DNA of 64,000 bases from Nonomuraea wenchangensis (GTDB lineage: Bacteria; Actinomycetota; Actinomycetes; Streptosporangiales; Streptosporangiaceae), in NCBI RefSeq assembly GCF_900111685.1, contig NZ_FOHX01000011.1:62001-126000 (forward strand). The letters are read 5' to 3'. The notes below the pieces were generated by a model. It had not been told where the DNA came from. It saw only the letters and a program-made list of their open reading frames with translations, and did not search any database. The position numbers and the translations under genes were made by a program. The first letter of the stretch is position 1. Each line of letters begins with the position of its first letter. Shown piece after piece: positions 7,859 through 15,507 of this stretch.

Positions 7859-8446
7859 TCAGCCGGTCGCTCCCGAGGCGCGGAGTGCCGCCAGCGCCTC
7901 CGTGACGTAGTCGGGCAGCGGTCGTACCCGCCCGTCGAGGTGCCACTGCTCCAGGGAGCCGAAGTAGACGCCGAACCAGTAGGCGCGGGCGGTGACCCGC
8001 GCGGCCGTGGCCGTCATGCCCTCGGCACGCAGGAGGTCCGCCAGACCTCGGCTGCCTTCTTCGAGGGCGGCGTACACGGCCGCGCGTACGGGCGGCTCCT
8101 CCAGGACGTAGCGCATGCCGCGCCAGGCTTGTCCCGTTCGGCCGGCGTCCGGGCCGGAGCGCTCGGCGATGAGGGTGACGAGCCGCTGGAACGACCCGGG
8201 AATGTCGTGCACGTCGAGGTAGCGCCCCACCTCGGCGAGGTCCGTGGACGCGTACGGGTCGGTCGTGAACAGCCCTTCCTTGGAGCCGAAATAGCGGTAG
8301 AAGGTGCGCGGCGAGACACCTGCCGCCGCGGCGATCTGATCCACCGTGACCTGCTGGTAGCCGTGCTCGTCGAAGAGGTCCATCGCGGTGTCGATGATGT
8401 GGTGCACCGCCGACTGCCGGTTCCGTGCGCGCAGGGGCATCGCCAT
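7859..8446 (-). CDS. TetR-family transcriptional regulator
   Basis: A 195-residue one-component repressor. The N-terminal TetR DNA-binding domain is clear: AMDLFDEHGYQQVTVDQIAAAAGVSPRTFYRYFGSK spread over about residues 20-58. A ligand-binding helical C-terminal domain follows. It starts at ATG 8446 or, six bases in, ATG 8440. It is divergent from a two-gene operon (DUF2231-like membrane protein and deazaflavin-type reductase), with two tandem copies of an operator-like palindrome between them. It therefore probably represses both itself and that operon. Inducer unknown. Confidence 0.9.
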   Translation of the reverse strand: MAMPLRARNRQSAVHHIIDTAMDLFDEHGYQQVTVDQIAAAAGVSPRTFYRYFGSKEGLFTTDPYASTDLAEVGRYLDVHDIPGSFQRLVTLIAERSGPDAGRTGQAWRGMRYVLEEPPVRAAVYAALEEGSRGLADLLRAEGMTATAARVTARAYWFGVYFGSLEQWHLDGRVRPLPDYVTEALAALRASGATG

Positions 8447-8473
8447 GGCTTCAGCGTAGCCCTCGTGTCAGTT

Positions 8474-8506
8474 TGGCAGTCTCTGCCATATTGACAGTCA
8501 TTGCCA
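8474..8506. promoter_or_regulatory. Tandem TetR operator candidates
   Basis: TGGCAGTCTCTGCCA (8474-8488) is a perfect palindrome with 6-bp arms around TCT. A second, degenerate copy TGACAGTCATTGCCA (8492-8506) matches at 12 of 15 positions, with centres 18 bp apart. Both lie between the TetR start and the first gene of the divergent operon. Paired TetR-dimer sites at such spacing are common. The symmetry is seen directly; the binding is inferred. Confidence 0.7.
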
Positions 8507-8551
8507 GCGGTGAGATGGTCGCCACACCAGTCGTCGAGGGAGGTGGCGGGC

Positions 8552-9022
8552 ATGCCCCCACACGCAGTGGCCGGCCATCTGGTGATCGTCCTTGCGCCGC
8601 TCACGGCCCTGCTGGCCTTGATCTACGCCTGGCGTCCCACGTCCCGCAGCGGCACGCGTCTGCCCCTGGTGGTGCTCGCCGCACTCGATCTGGCGCTCGC
8701 GGTCTGGGCCGAGCAGGCCGGCTCGACGCTGTACGAAGAGTTGCTTGCGAGCGCGAAGGACGCCGGGCACGAGTTGCCGCCCACGGTCCTCAGGCACGCC
8801 CACCTGGGCGACGCCTTGACCGTCTGCTCGTTCGCGCTCCTGGCGACGGCGCTCGTGGTCGTCTGGCGGGTGCTCGCCCCGGGGCGCGGGCGCGGCACAG
8901 GGGCGGTCGTCGCCTCCTGCGTGCTGACCGCCGCCGTCGTCGGGGTGTGGTGGTTCACCGGGGCGGCCCTGGTCGAAGCGCTGCACGCGGTGTGGGCCCA
9001 GCACCCGCTGTGGCGGCCATGA
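8552..9022 (+). CDS. Four-helix membrane protein, DUF2231-like
   Basis: A 156-residue integral membrane protein with four hydrophobic segments: about residues 6-25 (GHLVIVLAPLTALLALIYA), 33-52, 84-105 and 118-140. The first begins right after a histidine (AGHLVIV), and a second histidine pair (RHAHLGD) precedes the third, as in DUF2231/cytochrome b561-like proteins. ATG 8552 is chosen because GGGAGG lies just before it; the longer reading starts inside the TetR operator. Its stop overlaps the next gene (ATGA). Family assignment is tentative and the role unknown. It is probably derepressed with its partner when TetR binds its ligand. Confidence 0.7.
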   Translation: MPPHAVAGHLVIVLAPLTALLALIYAWRPTSRSGTRLPLVVLAALDLALAVWAEQAGSTLYEELLASAKDAGHELPPTVLRHAHLGDALTVCSFALLATALVVVWRVLAPGRGRGTGAVVASCVLTAAVVGVWWFTGAALVEALHAVWAQHPLWRP

Positions 9023-9525
9023 CCCCGCCAGGGAGCGGCGCCCACGGCGGGCCGCTGTACGCGCTGAAGCGCCTGATGTACCGCCACGGGCGCCCCGGCC
9101 GGCTGGCGCGGGCGATGAACCGGCTGGACATCCTGCAGTTCGCCGCCGGCCGGCTCTCGCCCCGCAGCGCCGCGGTCCTGGAGGTACGCGGCCGGGCCAG
9201 CGGCCGGACGATCTCCGTACCCGTCGCCGTGGCGGATGTCGGCGGGCGGGATCACCTGGTCTCGATGCTGGGAGAGGAGGCGAACTGGGTGCGCAACGTC
9301 CGCGCCGCCGGCGGCGACGCGGTGCTGCGCCGCTCCGGCGGCGGCGAACGCGTGCACCTCGAAGAGGTCGTGCCGGAGCTCCGCGCCCCGATCCTGCGCC
9401 GTTATCTGGAGCTCGCCCCGGGCGCCCGCCCGCACATCCCCGTCGACCGTCGCGCCCCCGAGCAGGCCTTCGCCGCCGTCGCCCCCTCCTATCCAGTGTT
9501 CCTCATCCGGTACGTGGAGCGTTGA
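9019..9525 (+). CDS. Nitroreductase/deazaflavin (F420)-dependent oxidoreductase, DDN-like
   Basis: A 168-residue split-barrel protein of the DDN family, which uses reduced F420 or related flavins to reduce nitro compounds, quinones or other substrates. The segment VLEVRGRASGRTISVPVAVAD (split here at about residues 54-73) is the family's first strand pair, and the following SMLGEEANWVRNVRAAGGDAVL holds the cofactor-phosphate loop with the N/W/R pattern. The end, YPVFLIRYVE, is typical. Length is normal. Its ATG overlaps the stop of the preceding membrane protein, so they form one operon under the divergent TetR. Confidence 0.82.
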   Translation: MTPPGSGAHGGPLYALKRLMYRHGRPGRLARAMNRLDILQFAAGRLSPRSAAVLEVRGRASGRTISVPVAVADVGGRDHLVSMLGEEANWVRNVRAAGGDAVLRRSGGGERVHLEEVVPELRAPILRRYLELAPGARPHIPVDRRAPEQAFAAVAPSYPVFLIRYVER

Positions 9526-9536
9526 TCACAGCCGGT

Positions 9537-10337
9537 TCACTTGACGGTGGTCACGAGGTCGGCGGACGCGAACGGATTGATCTCCTGCAGGAACCCGTTG
9601 GTCAACAGCACGCTCACCGGCACCTCGTCGTTCGTCTGCGGGAACCCGGGGACGAGTCTGCTGATCACGTGGTACTGCGTGCCGCCGCCCGGCATCTGGA
9701 ACGCGGGAGCGGCCGGGCCCACCTCGACGCCGAACGACTTGAGCACCTCGAACGCGTGATAGTTGCACAGGTTCATGGGAGCCATGGAGTTGGTGTTCAG
9801 GTTCCGCGGCGGCAGCCCCCGCCGGATGAACAGGTCGCCGATCGGCGCCAGGAACGCGCCCGCGTTGCTGCCGAACCGGTCGAGCCTCATGCCGGGCTGC
9901 AGGATGGTCGTCTTGAGCAGCAGCCGGCCGTTCGGGAAGTTGCCGGAACGGCCGAAGCCGGAGTCGGGCGGGAAACGGTAGTTGTTCTGGGCGTAGTCCC
10001 AGTAGCGCGAGAGGAAGTGCTGCGGGGAGAGGCCGCCCAGTGGCACGTAGCCGTGCAGGAGCGCCCCCAAGTAGCCGGTTCTCGGCAGGATGGTCGGCCC
10101 GAGGTCGGGGTCGCCGGTGATGTAAGGGGGGCCGCAGATCCGCTTGCCGGCCACAGGGACGGTGGCTGTCCGCGCCGGCTTGTCCTTGCTCGGAGTCGGC
10201 GTGCCGAGCTCCGACTGCTGGACGAGCCGGGTCTCGGGCTGGACGGCGCTCTCGCCGTACGCGGTCGCGCCGCCCATGGCGCTCAATATCGTGCAAATCG
10301 CGGCAGCCAGCATGGCGCCCGGTCGGTTGTACGGCAT
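9537..10337 (-). CDS. Secreted TNT-domain protein (predicted NAD(+) glycohydrolase toxin)
   Basis: A 266-residue protein with a signal peptide (about residues 1-27, ending GGATAYGE), a proline/threonine-rich linker and a C-terminal TNT domain (about residues 150-262), as in the tuberculosis necrotizing toxin that hydrolyses NAD+. Signature pieces present are PGMRLDRFGSNAGAFLAP (arginine of the active site), NYHAFEVLKSF, and the PGGGTQY motif with the conserved glutamine. The FEVLK and GTQY order is right for the fold. Start ATG 10337 follows GGGAAAG. No gene resembling an IFT-type immunity factor lies beside it. The AT-rich upstream gap suggests transfer. Target (host cells, competitors or own wall biology) is unknown. 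Confidence 0.8.
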   Translation of the reverse strand: MPYNRPGAMLAAAICTILSAMGGATAYGESAVQPETRLVQQSELGTPTPSKDKPARTATVPVAGKRICGPPYITGDPDLGPTILPRTGYLGALLHGYVPLGGLSPQHFLSRYWDYAQNNYRFPPDSGFGRSGNFPNGRLLLKTTILQPGMRLDRFGSNAGAFLAPIGDLFIRRGLPPRNLNTNSMAPMNLCNYHAFEVLKSFGVEVGPAAPAFQMPGGGTQYHVISRLVPGFPQTNDEVPVSVLLTNGFLQEINPFASADLVTTVK

Positions 10338-10512
10338 GACTTTCCCGTCGATCCTGAATGGCGAACGAATAAGAATTGATCACGGGCGAATGGACGACCA
10401 AGCGCCACATATAGTGATCGACTCCTACATTCCCGCCATCATCGGAATCGCAATCTCGGGCAGTCTAAGAGAAAGGCAAAGATCGAAAGCTAAATAGCCA
10501 CATGAGGCCATT

Positions 10513-10532
10513 TATATTCGATGTCGGATATA
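10513..10532. promoter_or_regulatory. AT-rich near-perfect palindrome upstream of the TNT gene
   Basis: A 20-bp palindrome with arms TATATTCGA and TCGGATATA around TG has a single mismatch. It lies in the 235-bp AT-rich gap (10338-10572) between the GH54 stop and the TNT start, both leftward genes. It may be an operator for the TNT gene or a weak hairpin after the GH54 gene. The rest of the gap shows no gene. Confidence 0.4.
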
Positions 10533-10572
10533 GGCACTATTGAAGGCATTTGTGGAGACTCCGGGCCGGGCC

Positions 10573-12069
10573 CTACGGGGCGATCGACCAGAGCTGGCAG
10601 GTGTTGTTGAGCCACATCCACAACCGGGCCGGCGTGCCGTTCGCCGTGCCGCAGTTCTGGTTGTCGAGCACCATGCCGCTGTTCTCCACCACGAGCTCGT
10701 ACCGGCCGTTGCCCGCGGGGACGACCGCCCACTGCTGGCAGGTGTTGCCGAGCGACTGCCACAGGTTGACGGCCGTGCCGAGGGCCAGCCCGCAGTTGAC
10801 CGCGTCGAGCACCTTTCCGGCGTTCACGTTGGTGATCGTCCACTTGTTCGCGCCGACGCTGTTGAAGCGCCACTGCTGGCAGGTGTTGCCGAGCGCCTGC
10901 CACTGGTCGATCTGGGTGCCGTTGGCCGTGCCGCAGTTGACCGCGTCGAGCACCTTGCCACTGGCGAGGTTCGTGAGCCGGTAGGTGGCTCCGTTCACGG
11001 GGAAGGTGACGCTCTTGCCGTAGCCGACGGAGACGATGTTGGCCTGTACGGCGTTCTCCGTGGCGTCGCTCGGATAGCCGCTGGTCATGACGCCCTCGAA
11101 GAACGATCCGACGGAGCCGTTGCTGTTGTCGCCGCCGATGCCGAGGATGATCGCGCCCTGCTTGGTCATCGGGCGGTAGCCCGCCTGGGTGGGCAGCGGT
11201 CCGTCGTACCGCGTCGCCAGGCCGCCGGACTGCGCGTTGCCGTCCTTGATGGCGTACGTCGAGGTGCCGTTGTTCTTCAGCATCGCCGTCACGAACGCGG
11301 AGTTGCGTCCGGTGTTCGCGGTCCAGGAGCCGTTGCCGCCGGCGAACAGCCCGTTCTCCAGGTCGGCCGCGACGCGCGGTCCGCCCGCGCACGGCGAGAA
11401 CCAGCAGAGCGTGCCGAAGTAGATCGCGTCCATGTCGCCGTTGCCGGTGTCCATGTTGTTCGTCTCGGCGTTGCCGTAGTCGAAGCAGCACCGGTCGTTG
11501 ACGTGCGTGCCCTCGGTCACCATGTACATGCCCTCGGGCTGGCTGCCGGTGGCGACGCCGTTCGTCGCGTTGTTGCGGTAGCCGTTGCCCGCGGACATGT
11601 AGATGCCGTAGACCTTGTGGCCGCCCGCCGTCACGGGCAGGGCCGCCGCGTTCGCGCCCTGGTCGGCCGTGGGGTTGGCGCCGCCGCCCGGAGCGATCGT
11701 GAGGTCGTTGTGGCGCGAGGTCTGGTCGTAGATGCGGACGATCGTGCAGTACGTGCCCGAGCAGAAGGAGTCCTGGGTGGCGGCGTTCGCGTAACCGCCG
11801 GCGCTGAGCACGCCGATGTTGGCCGTCGCGCCGTCGGACCAGCGCCGCACCTGGTAGAGCGGCCCGTTGTAGGAGCCGAAGAGGGCGCGGGTGGTGCTGT
11901 GGGCGGCGACGCACGGCGTGCCGCCGCTCGCGTAGATGTCGCAGGACGAGGTCCCGGCCGCCTGTGCCGTGCCCGGTGACACGGCGACCAGCGTGGTGAC
12001 GACGAGCGCCGCGAAGGAGGCGACGGTGAGTGCCGTTCGCCGCCAATGACGCGGAGACCATAAACCCAT
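10573..12069 (-). CDS. Secreted alpha-L-arabinofuranosidase, GH54 plus ricin-type CBM13
   Basis: A 498-residue extracellular enzyme predicted to release terminal L-arabinose from arabinoxylan or arabinan. An N-terminal signal with a basic head (RHWRR) and cleavage near residue 38 (AQAA) is followed by an ArabFuran (AbfB/GH54) catalytic domain, about residues 39-355. The probable nucleophile is the glutamate of ADLENGLF (near 238), and the acid/base the aspartate of GIGGDNSNGS (near 314), by analogy with fungal AbfB. The C-terminal ~135 residues are a ricin-B lectin fold with CQQW/CQLW QxW repeats, replacing the CBM42 common in fungi. A perfect LacI-type palindrome lies upstream, suggesting sugar control. 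Confidence 0.9.
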   Translation of the reverse strand: MGLWSPRHWRRTALTVASFAALVVTTLVAVSPGTAQAAGTSSCDIYASGGTPCVAAHSTTRALFGSYNGPLYQVRRWSDGATANIGVLSAGGYANAATQDSFCSGTYCTIVRIYDQTSRHNDLTIAPGGGANPTADQGANAAALPVTAGGHKVYGIYMSAGNGYRNNATNGVATGSQPEGMYMVTEGTHVNDRCCFDYGNAETNNMDTGNGDMDAIYFGTLCWFSPCAGGPRVAADLENGLFAGGNGSWTANTGRNSAFVTAMLKNNGTSTYAIKDGNAQSGGLATRYDGPLPTQAGYRPMTKQGAIILGIGGDNSNGSVGSFFEGVMTSGYPSDATENAVQANIVSVGYGKSVTFPVNGATYRLTNLASGKVLDAVNCGTANGTQIDQWQALGNTCQQWRFNSVGANKWTITNVNAGKVLDAVNCGLALGTAVNLWQSLGNTCQQWAVVPAGNGRYELVVENSGMVLDNQNCGTANGTPARLWMWLNNTCQLWSIAP

Positions 12070-12136
12070 GGTGTGCCTTTCTTGTACGGCGAGGCAGCGC
12101 GGTGCCAGGCGGTGACCTTTGGGGGGAAGGGTGCAT

Positions 12137-12150
12137 TGTTAGCGCTAACA
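12137..12150 (-). promoter_or_regulatory. LacI-family operator upstream of the GH54 gene
   Basis: TGTTAGCGCTAACA is a perfect 14-bp palindrome with the central CG typical of LacI/GalR operators. It lies 68 bp upstream of the GH54 start, the only leftward gene it can serve. It implies repression relieved by an arabinoside or related sugar. The regulator is not in this window. The 184-bp gap (12070-12253) otherwise shows no gene. Confidence 0.75.
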
Positions 12151-12253
12151 TTTTTTAGCCGTATGCGTTTCTATGACAAATGCACTTTGCCCGGGTTTCC
12201 GCTGTGTTTCGACCAAAGTGTCATCGCCTATGCGGCGACTGTCAATACCGCCG

Positions 12254-13375
12254 TCAGATCGCCGCCGCCAGCGCGCCGTGCGTACGTCCGAGCAGGCCGG
12301 GCACTTCCGTCTGCTGCCCGGCCTGCTCGAGCCGGGCGACCCTCCTGGACGCCTCGACGACCAGTGCGGCGCGGTCGTGCCGGCGCCTGCCGAAGGCGTC
12401 AAGGGCCTCCAGGACGTCCGGAGTCCGGGCAAGTTCCTCGGCGAGCACGACGGCGTCCTCGACGGCGAGCGCCGCACCGCTCACGAGCTGCGGTGACGGC
12501 GTGTGGGCGGCGTCCCCTACCAGGACCACCCGGCCGGCGTTCCAGGGGAGTTCGGCGAGGACGGTGTTCACGGCGCGCCTGACGACGTCCTCCGGCTTCC
12601 TGATCGACTCCCGCACCTCGGCGACCCGGCCGCCGAACGGACGCAGGCGCTCGCGCATCCTGTCGGCGAGCTCGTCGTCGGGCAGGACGTCGGGGGTGGG
12701 AAGGTTCTCGGTGAGGAAACAGTAGGCGTACGCGGCCGAGATCGGGATCAGCCCGGCGTTGTCCCCCGGACCGAAGAAGGTGAAGAGGCGATCGGCCCAG
12801 GCCGGTCTGGGAACGACCGCCCGCCACACCATCTGACCGGTGTAGGCCGGCGTCACGTCGATGCCCAGGAGCTCGCGGGTCTTCGAGCCGGCACCGTCGG
12901 CGACGACCACCAGGTCGACGTCGCGGGTGGTGCCGTCGCTGAGTACGGCGGTCACGGACGTGCCGTTCTCCACCGTCTGCGCAACCGTCAGAGCCGTCCG
13001 GAGCACGGCGCCGTGCGAGGCGGCCGAGTCCCGCAGCACCCGGGTGAGCTCGCTCCGGGCGATGCCCGCCTGGGCGGGACGCCCGGGTCCGAGCAGACCG
13101 GGGAGCTCCACCTCGGCGATCAGGTTGCCGTCGCTGTCGCAGTTCGCGATCGTCGTGATCCCGTACCCCAGGTCGATGAGCCTGTCGGCCAGGCCGAGGG
13201 TGTCGAGCGCGCGAAGGGCCGGGCCTGTGAGGCTGAGGCCCCAGCCCGTGACCGCCCAGTCCTCGCGGATCTCCACCAGTTCGACGGAGTGGCCGCCCTG
13301 GCGCAGGGCGATCGCCGCGGTGAGGCCGCCGATCCCCCCACCGACGACGAGAACACGGGAGGGGTCGGCACTCAT
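12254..13375 (-). CDS. FAD-dependent monooxygenase (class A, PHBH fold)
   Basis: A 373-residue flavoprotein hydroxylase. The N-terminal Rossmann motif VLVVGGGIGGLTAAIAL binds the FAD ADP moiety, the aromatic-hydroxylase DG region is at VVVADGAGSKTRELLG (about residues 155-170), and the second FAD motif GRVVLVGDAAHTPSP (GD motif) is near residue 285. Such enzymes use NAD(P)H and oxygen to hydroxylate aromatics. It lies beside a LysR gene and the divergent ring-cleavage operon, so it may act on the same substrate, for example as an initial hydroxylase. The perfect palindrome at 13462-13476 lies 87 bp upstream. Confidence 0.88.
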   Translation of the reverse strand: MSADPSRVLVVGGGIGGLTAAIALRQGGHSVELVEIREDWAVTGWGLSLTGPALRALDTLGLADRLIDLGYGITTIANCDSDGNLIAEVELPGLLGPGRPAQAGIARSELTRVLRDSAASHGAVLRTALTVAQTVENGTSVTAVLSDGTTRDVDLVVVADGAGSKTRELLGIDVTPAYTGQMVWRAVVPRPAWADRLFTFFGPGDNAGLIPISAAYAYCFLTENLPTPDVLPDDELADRMRERLRPFGGRVAEVRESIRKPEDVVRRAVNTVLAELPWNAGRVVLVGDAAHTPSPQLVSGAALAVEDAVVLAEELARTPDVLEALDAFGRRRHDRAALVVEASRRVARLEQAGQQTEVPGLLGRTHGALAAAI

Positions 13376-13461
13376 GGGTCGCTCCTTCGTCAGGCCTGGC
13401 GCAGGGATGACGCTAGGAAGGGCGGTCCGCCGATGTCCAACAATCTGTGGTGATCTGATGG

Positions 13462-13476
13462 ATTGACCAGGTCAAT
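13462..13476. promoter_or_regulatory. Palindromic operator candidate upstream of the FAD monooxygenase
   Basis: ATTGACCAGGTCAAT is a perfect palindrome with 7-bp arms around one A. It lies between the monooxygenase start and the LysR stop. The half-site GTCAATG recurs in the LysR/operon promoter near 14434, which suggests that one regulator links the monooxygenase with the catabolic operon. Confidence 0.6.
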
Positions 13477-13489
13477 GGGCCGAGCGGGG

Positions 13490-14413
13490 TCAGCCGGTCG
13501 CCTCGCTCCCGAAGTCCGCCGCCAGGTTGACGATCGCCCGGCGGAGCCAGCGGTTGCCCGCATCGGTATCGGTCCGCCTCGTCCACCCCATGATCTCCGT
13601 GATCGGCTGCAGCCTCGGGATCGGCGGATCGAGCAGCCGGATGCCGGCGGCGTCCTCGAACCGCTTCGCCAGAGTCTCGTGGACGAGCGTGATGAGGCGG
13701 GTGCCGCGGAGGAGGAACGGCGCCATGCCGAAGCCGACCGTGATCTCGATGTTGCGCGGCACGCCGAGGAAGTCCAGTTGCATCTCCTGGAGGGAACGCT
13801 GGTGCCCCGACGCCGCCGCGACGTAGGGCAGGGTGCTGAACTGCTCGATCGTGATCGTCTCCCCGACCTCCGGATGGTCCCGGTCGACCGCGACGACGTA
13901 GCGATCCCGGTAGAGGTGCTGGTAGGGGAAGTCGATGCGTTCCTCGATGGCCTCCCTCGGCATGAGGAGGAGGTCCACCTCGTGCTTACGCAGGCGAGCG
14001 GGCGCGTCGTCGCCCGTCGGGAAGATGCGCAGGCGGACGCCGGGCGCCTCCGTCGACAAGCGGGCGATCAGCGGCTGCAGGAACGTCATCGTCAGGTAGT
14101 CGTTCGCGATCAGGGTGAAGGTCCGCTCGGCGGTCGCCGGATCGAACTGGTCCCTCCGCGTGAGGACGCTCTCGACGCCGGTCATCAGGTCGTGGACCGG
14201 CTGGGCGAGTGACTCCGCCAGCGGGGTCGCCACCAGGGTCCGGCCCTCGCGGACCAGGATCGGGTCGTTGAAGAGCTTGCGCAGGCGGGCCAGCGTCGAG
14301 CTCATGGCGGACTGCCCGATCGACAGGCGCTGCGCGGCCTTGGTCACGCTCCGCTCGGTCATCAGCATGTCGAAGGCGAGGAGCAGGTTCAGGTCGACGT
14401 TGCGCAGGTCCAT
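13490..14413 (-). CDS. LysR-family regulator of the catabolic operon
   Basis: A 307-residue LysR regulator. The N-terminal HTH is at about residues 5-62 (LNLLLAFDMLMTERSVTKAAQRLSIGQSAMSSTLARLR, read in pieces), and the ligand-binding periplasmic-protein-like domain covers residues 90-300. The LLLAFDMLMTERSVT opening resembles the NodD/NahR/LinR-like subgroup, often activated by aromatic inducers. It is divergent from the extradiol dioxygenase operon with a 138-bp shared promoter region, the classic arrangement for a pathway activator that also represses itself. It is probably the regulator of genes 14552-26242, and perhaps of the monooxygenase. Confidence 0.9.
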   Translation of the reverse strand: MDLRNVDLNLLLAFDMLMTERSVTKAAQRLSIGQSAMSSTLARLRKLFNDPILVREGRTLVATPLAESLAQPVHDLMTGVESVLTRRDQFDPATAERTFTLIANDYLTMTFLQPLIARLSTEAPGVRLRIFPTGDDAPARLRKHEVDLLLMPREAIEERIDFPYQHLYRDRYVVAVDRDHPEVGETITIEQFSTLPYVAAASGHQRSLQEMQLDFLGVPRNIEITVGFGMAPFLLRGTRLITLVHETLAKRFEDAAGIRLLDPPIPRLQPITEIMGWTRRTDTDAGNRWLRRAIVNLAADFGSEATG

Positions 14414-14435
14414 GGAAGAAACCTATCGATCCCGT

Positions 14436-14450
14436 CAATGCAGACCATTG
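14436..14450. promoter_or_regulatory. LysR-type binding site candidate in the divergent promoter
   Basis: CAATGCAGACCATTG is an interrupted palindrome with 5-bp arms and a 5-nt centre, an acceptable LysR box. It is 22 bp upstream of the LysR start, the usual position for the autoregulatory site. The AT-rich stretch ATATTGTTTGTGACC and a TTGACA at about 14474 follow toward the operon. Confidence 0.5.
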
Positions 14451-14551
14451 CCAGATATTGTTTGTGACCATTGATTGACATCACTAGGTTCCCCTCCAAG
14501 CAGAGCGTGACCCCAGTCACGGGACTCTACGTTCGCCGGGAGGAGCAATCA

Positions 14552-15493
14552 GTGACGGCCAAGCCGCTCATCACCCACCTGAGACACGTCGGCATCGCCA
14601 TGCCGGACCTCGACCGCCAGTTGGCGTTCTACCGCGACCTGTGGGGCCTCACTCCGGTCGCCGACGACACCGGTGTCCACTTCCTGGCCGCCGAGGGGTC
14701 GCCCGAGCAGTACGTCGTCCGGCTCCGCAAGGACGACCAGAAGCGGCTCGACCTGGTCTCCTTCGGGGCCGCGTCGGTCGAGGACGTCCACACGCTCTGC
14801 GAGCGGCTCCGTACGGCGGGGGTCCGGATCATCTCCGAGCCGGACGACGTCGACACCCCCGGCGGCGGCTACGGCTTCCGCTTCTTCGACTGCGACGGCC
14901 GCGTGATCGAGGTCTCCACCGACGTGGCGACCCGCGCCTTCCGCAGGATCGAGGAGCACGAGTCGATCCCCGTGCGGCTGTCGCACTTCGTGATCAACTC
15001 CGCGAACCCGGAGCAGACCGTCGCCTGGTACGTCGAGCACCTCGGCTTCAGGCTCTCCGACAGCCTGTGCATGGGCGACCGCGGCGAGTTCATGTGGTTC
15101 CTGCGCTGCAACGACTGGCACCACTCGCTCGCCGTGTCGCGTGGCCCGCACCACGCCGTCAACCACATCTCGTTCGAGCTGCGCGGCCTCGACGAGTACA
15201 TGCGCGGCACCGGGCGGCTGCTGCGGGCCGGCGTCCAGAAGATCTGGGGGCCGGGCCGTCACAAGGCCGGCGACAACACGTACTCGTACTTCTTCGACAA
15301 GGCCGGCAACACCGTCGAGTACACGACCGAACTCCAACTCGTGGACTGGGACGAGTGGCATCCGTCCGTCTTCGACGTCTTCAAGCCCGACTTCATCGAC
15401 CAGTGGGGCACCTCGAACCCGATGAACGAGTTCGTCTCGAAGTGGATGCACAACGACCCGGACCGCGGCCTGTTCGTCGCGCCTCCGCTCTGA
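14552..15493 (+). CDS. Type I extradiol dioxygenase (two-domain VOC)
   Basis: A 313-residue ring-cleavage enzyme. It contains two VOC modules; the C-terminal one carries the Fe(II) ligands H145 (LSHFVIN), H205 (VNHISFEL) and E256 (NTVEYTTE). These positions almost match H146/H210/E260 of BphC-type 2,3-dihydroxybiphenyl dioxygenases. It should split a catechol-like diol next to one hydroxyl, inserting oxygen. GTG 14552 is chosen since GGGAGGAG precedes it; a reading from 14471 overlaps the promoter. It is first in the operon, followed by the Rieske oxygenase whose diol product (after dehydrogenation by the SDR) it may cleave. Confidence 0.9.
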   Translation: MTAKPLITHLRHVGIAMPDLDRQLAFYRDLWGLTPVADDTGVHFLAAEGSPEQYVVRLRKDDQKRLDLVSFGAASVEDVHTLCERLRTAGVRIISEPDDVDTPGGGYGFRFFDCDGRVIEVSTDVATRAFRRIEEHESIPVRLSHFVINSANPEQTVAWYVEHLGFRLSDSLCMGDRGEFMWFLRCNDWHHSLAVSRGPHHAVNHISFELRGLDEYMRGTGRLLRAGVQKIWGPGRHKAGDNTYSYFFDKAGNTVEYTTELQLVDWDEWHPSVFDVFKPDFIDQWGTSNPMNEFVSKWMHNDPDRGLFVAPPL

Positions 15494-15507
15494 GAGGGAG
15501 ACAGCCC

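Noticed and set aside
14641..15507. Extension of the Rieske alpha reading frame upstream
   Set aside because: It overlaps the dioxygenase gene out of frame and is Arg-rich; ATG 15508 has its own ribosome site and the normal Rieske start.
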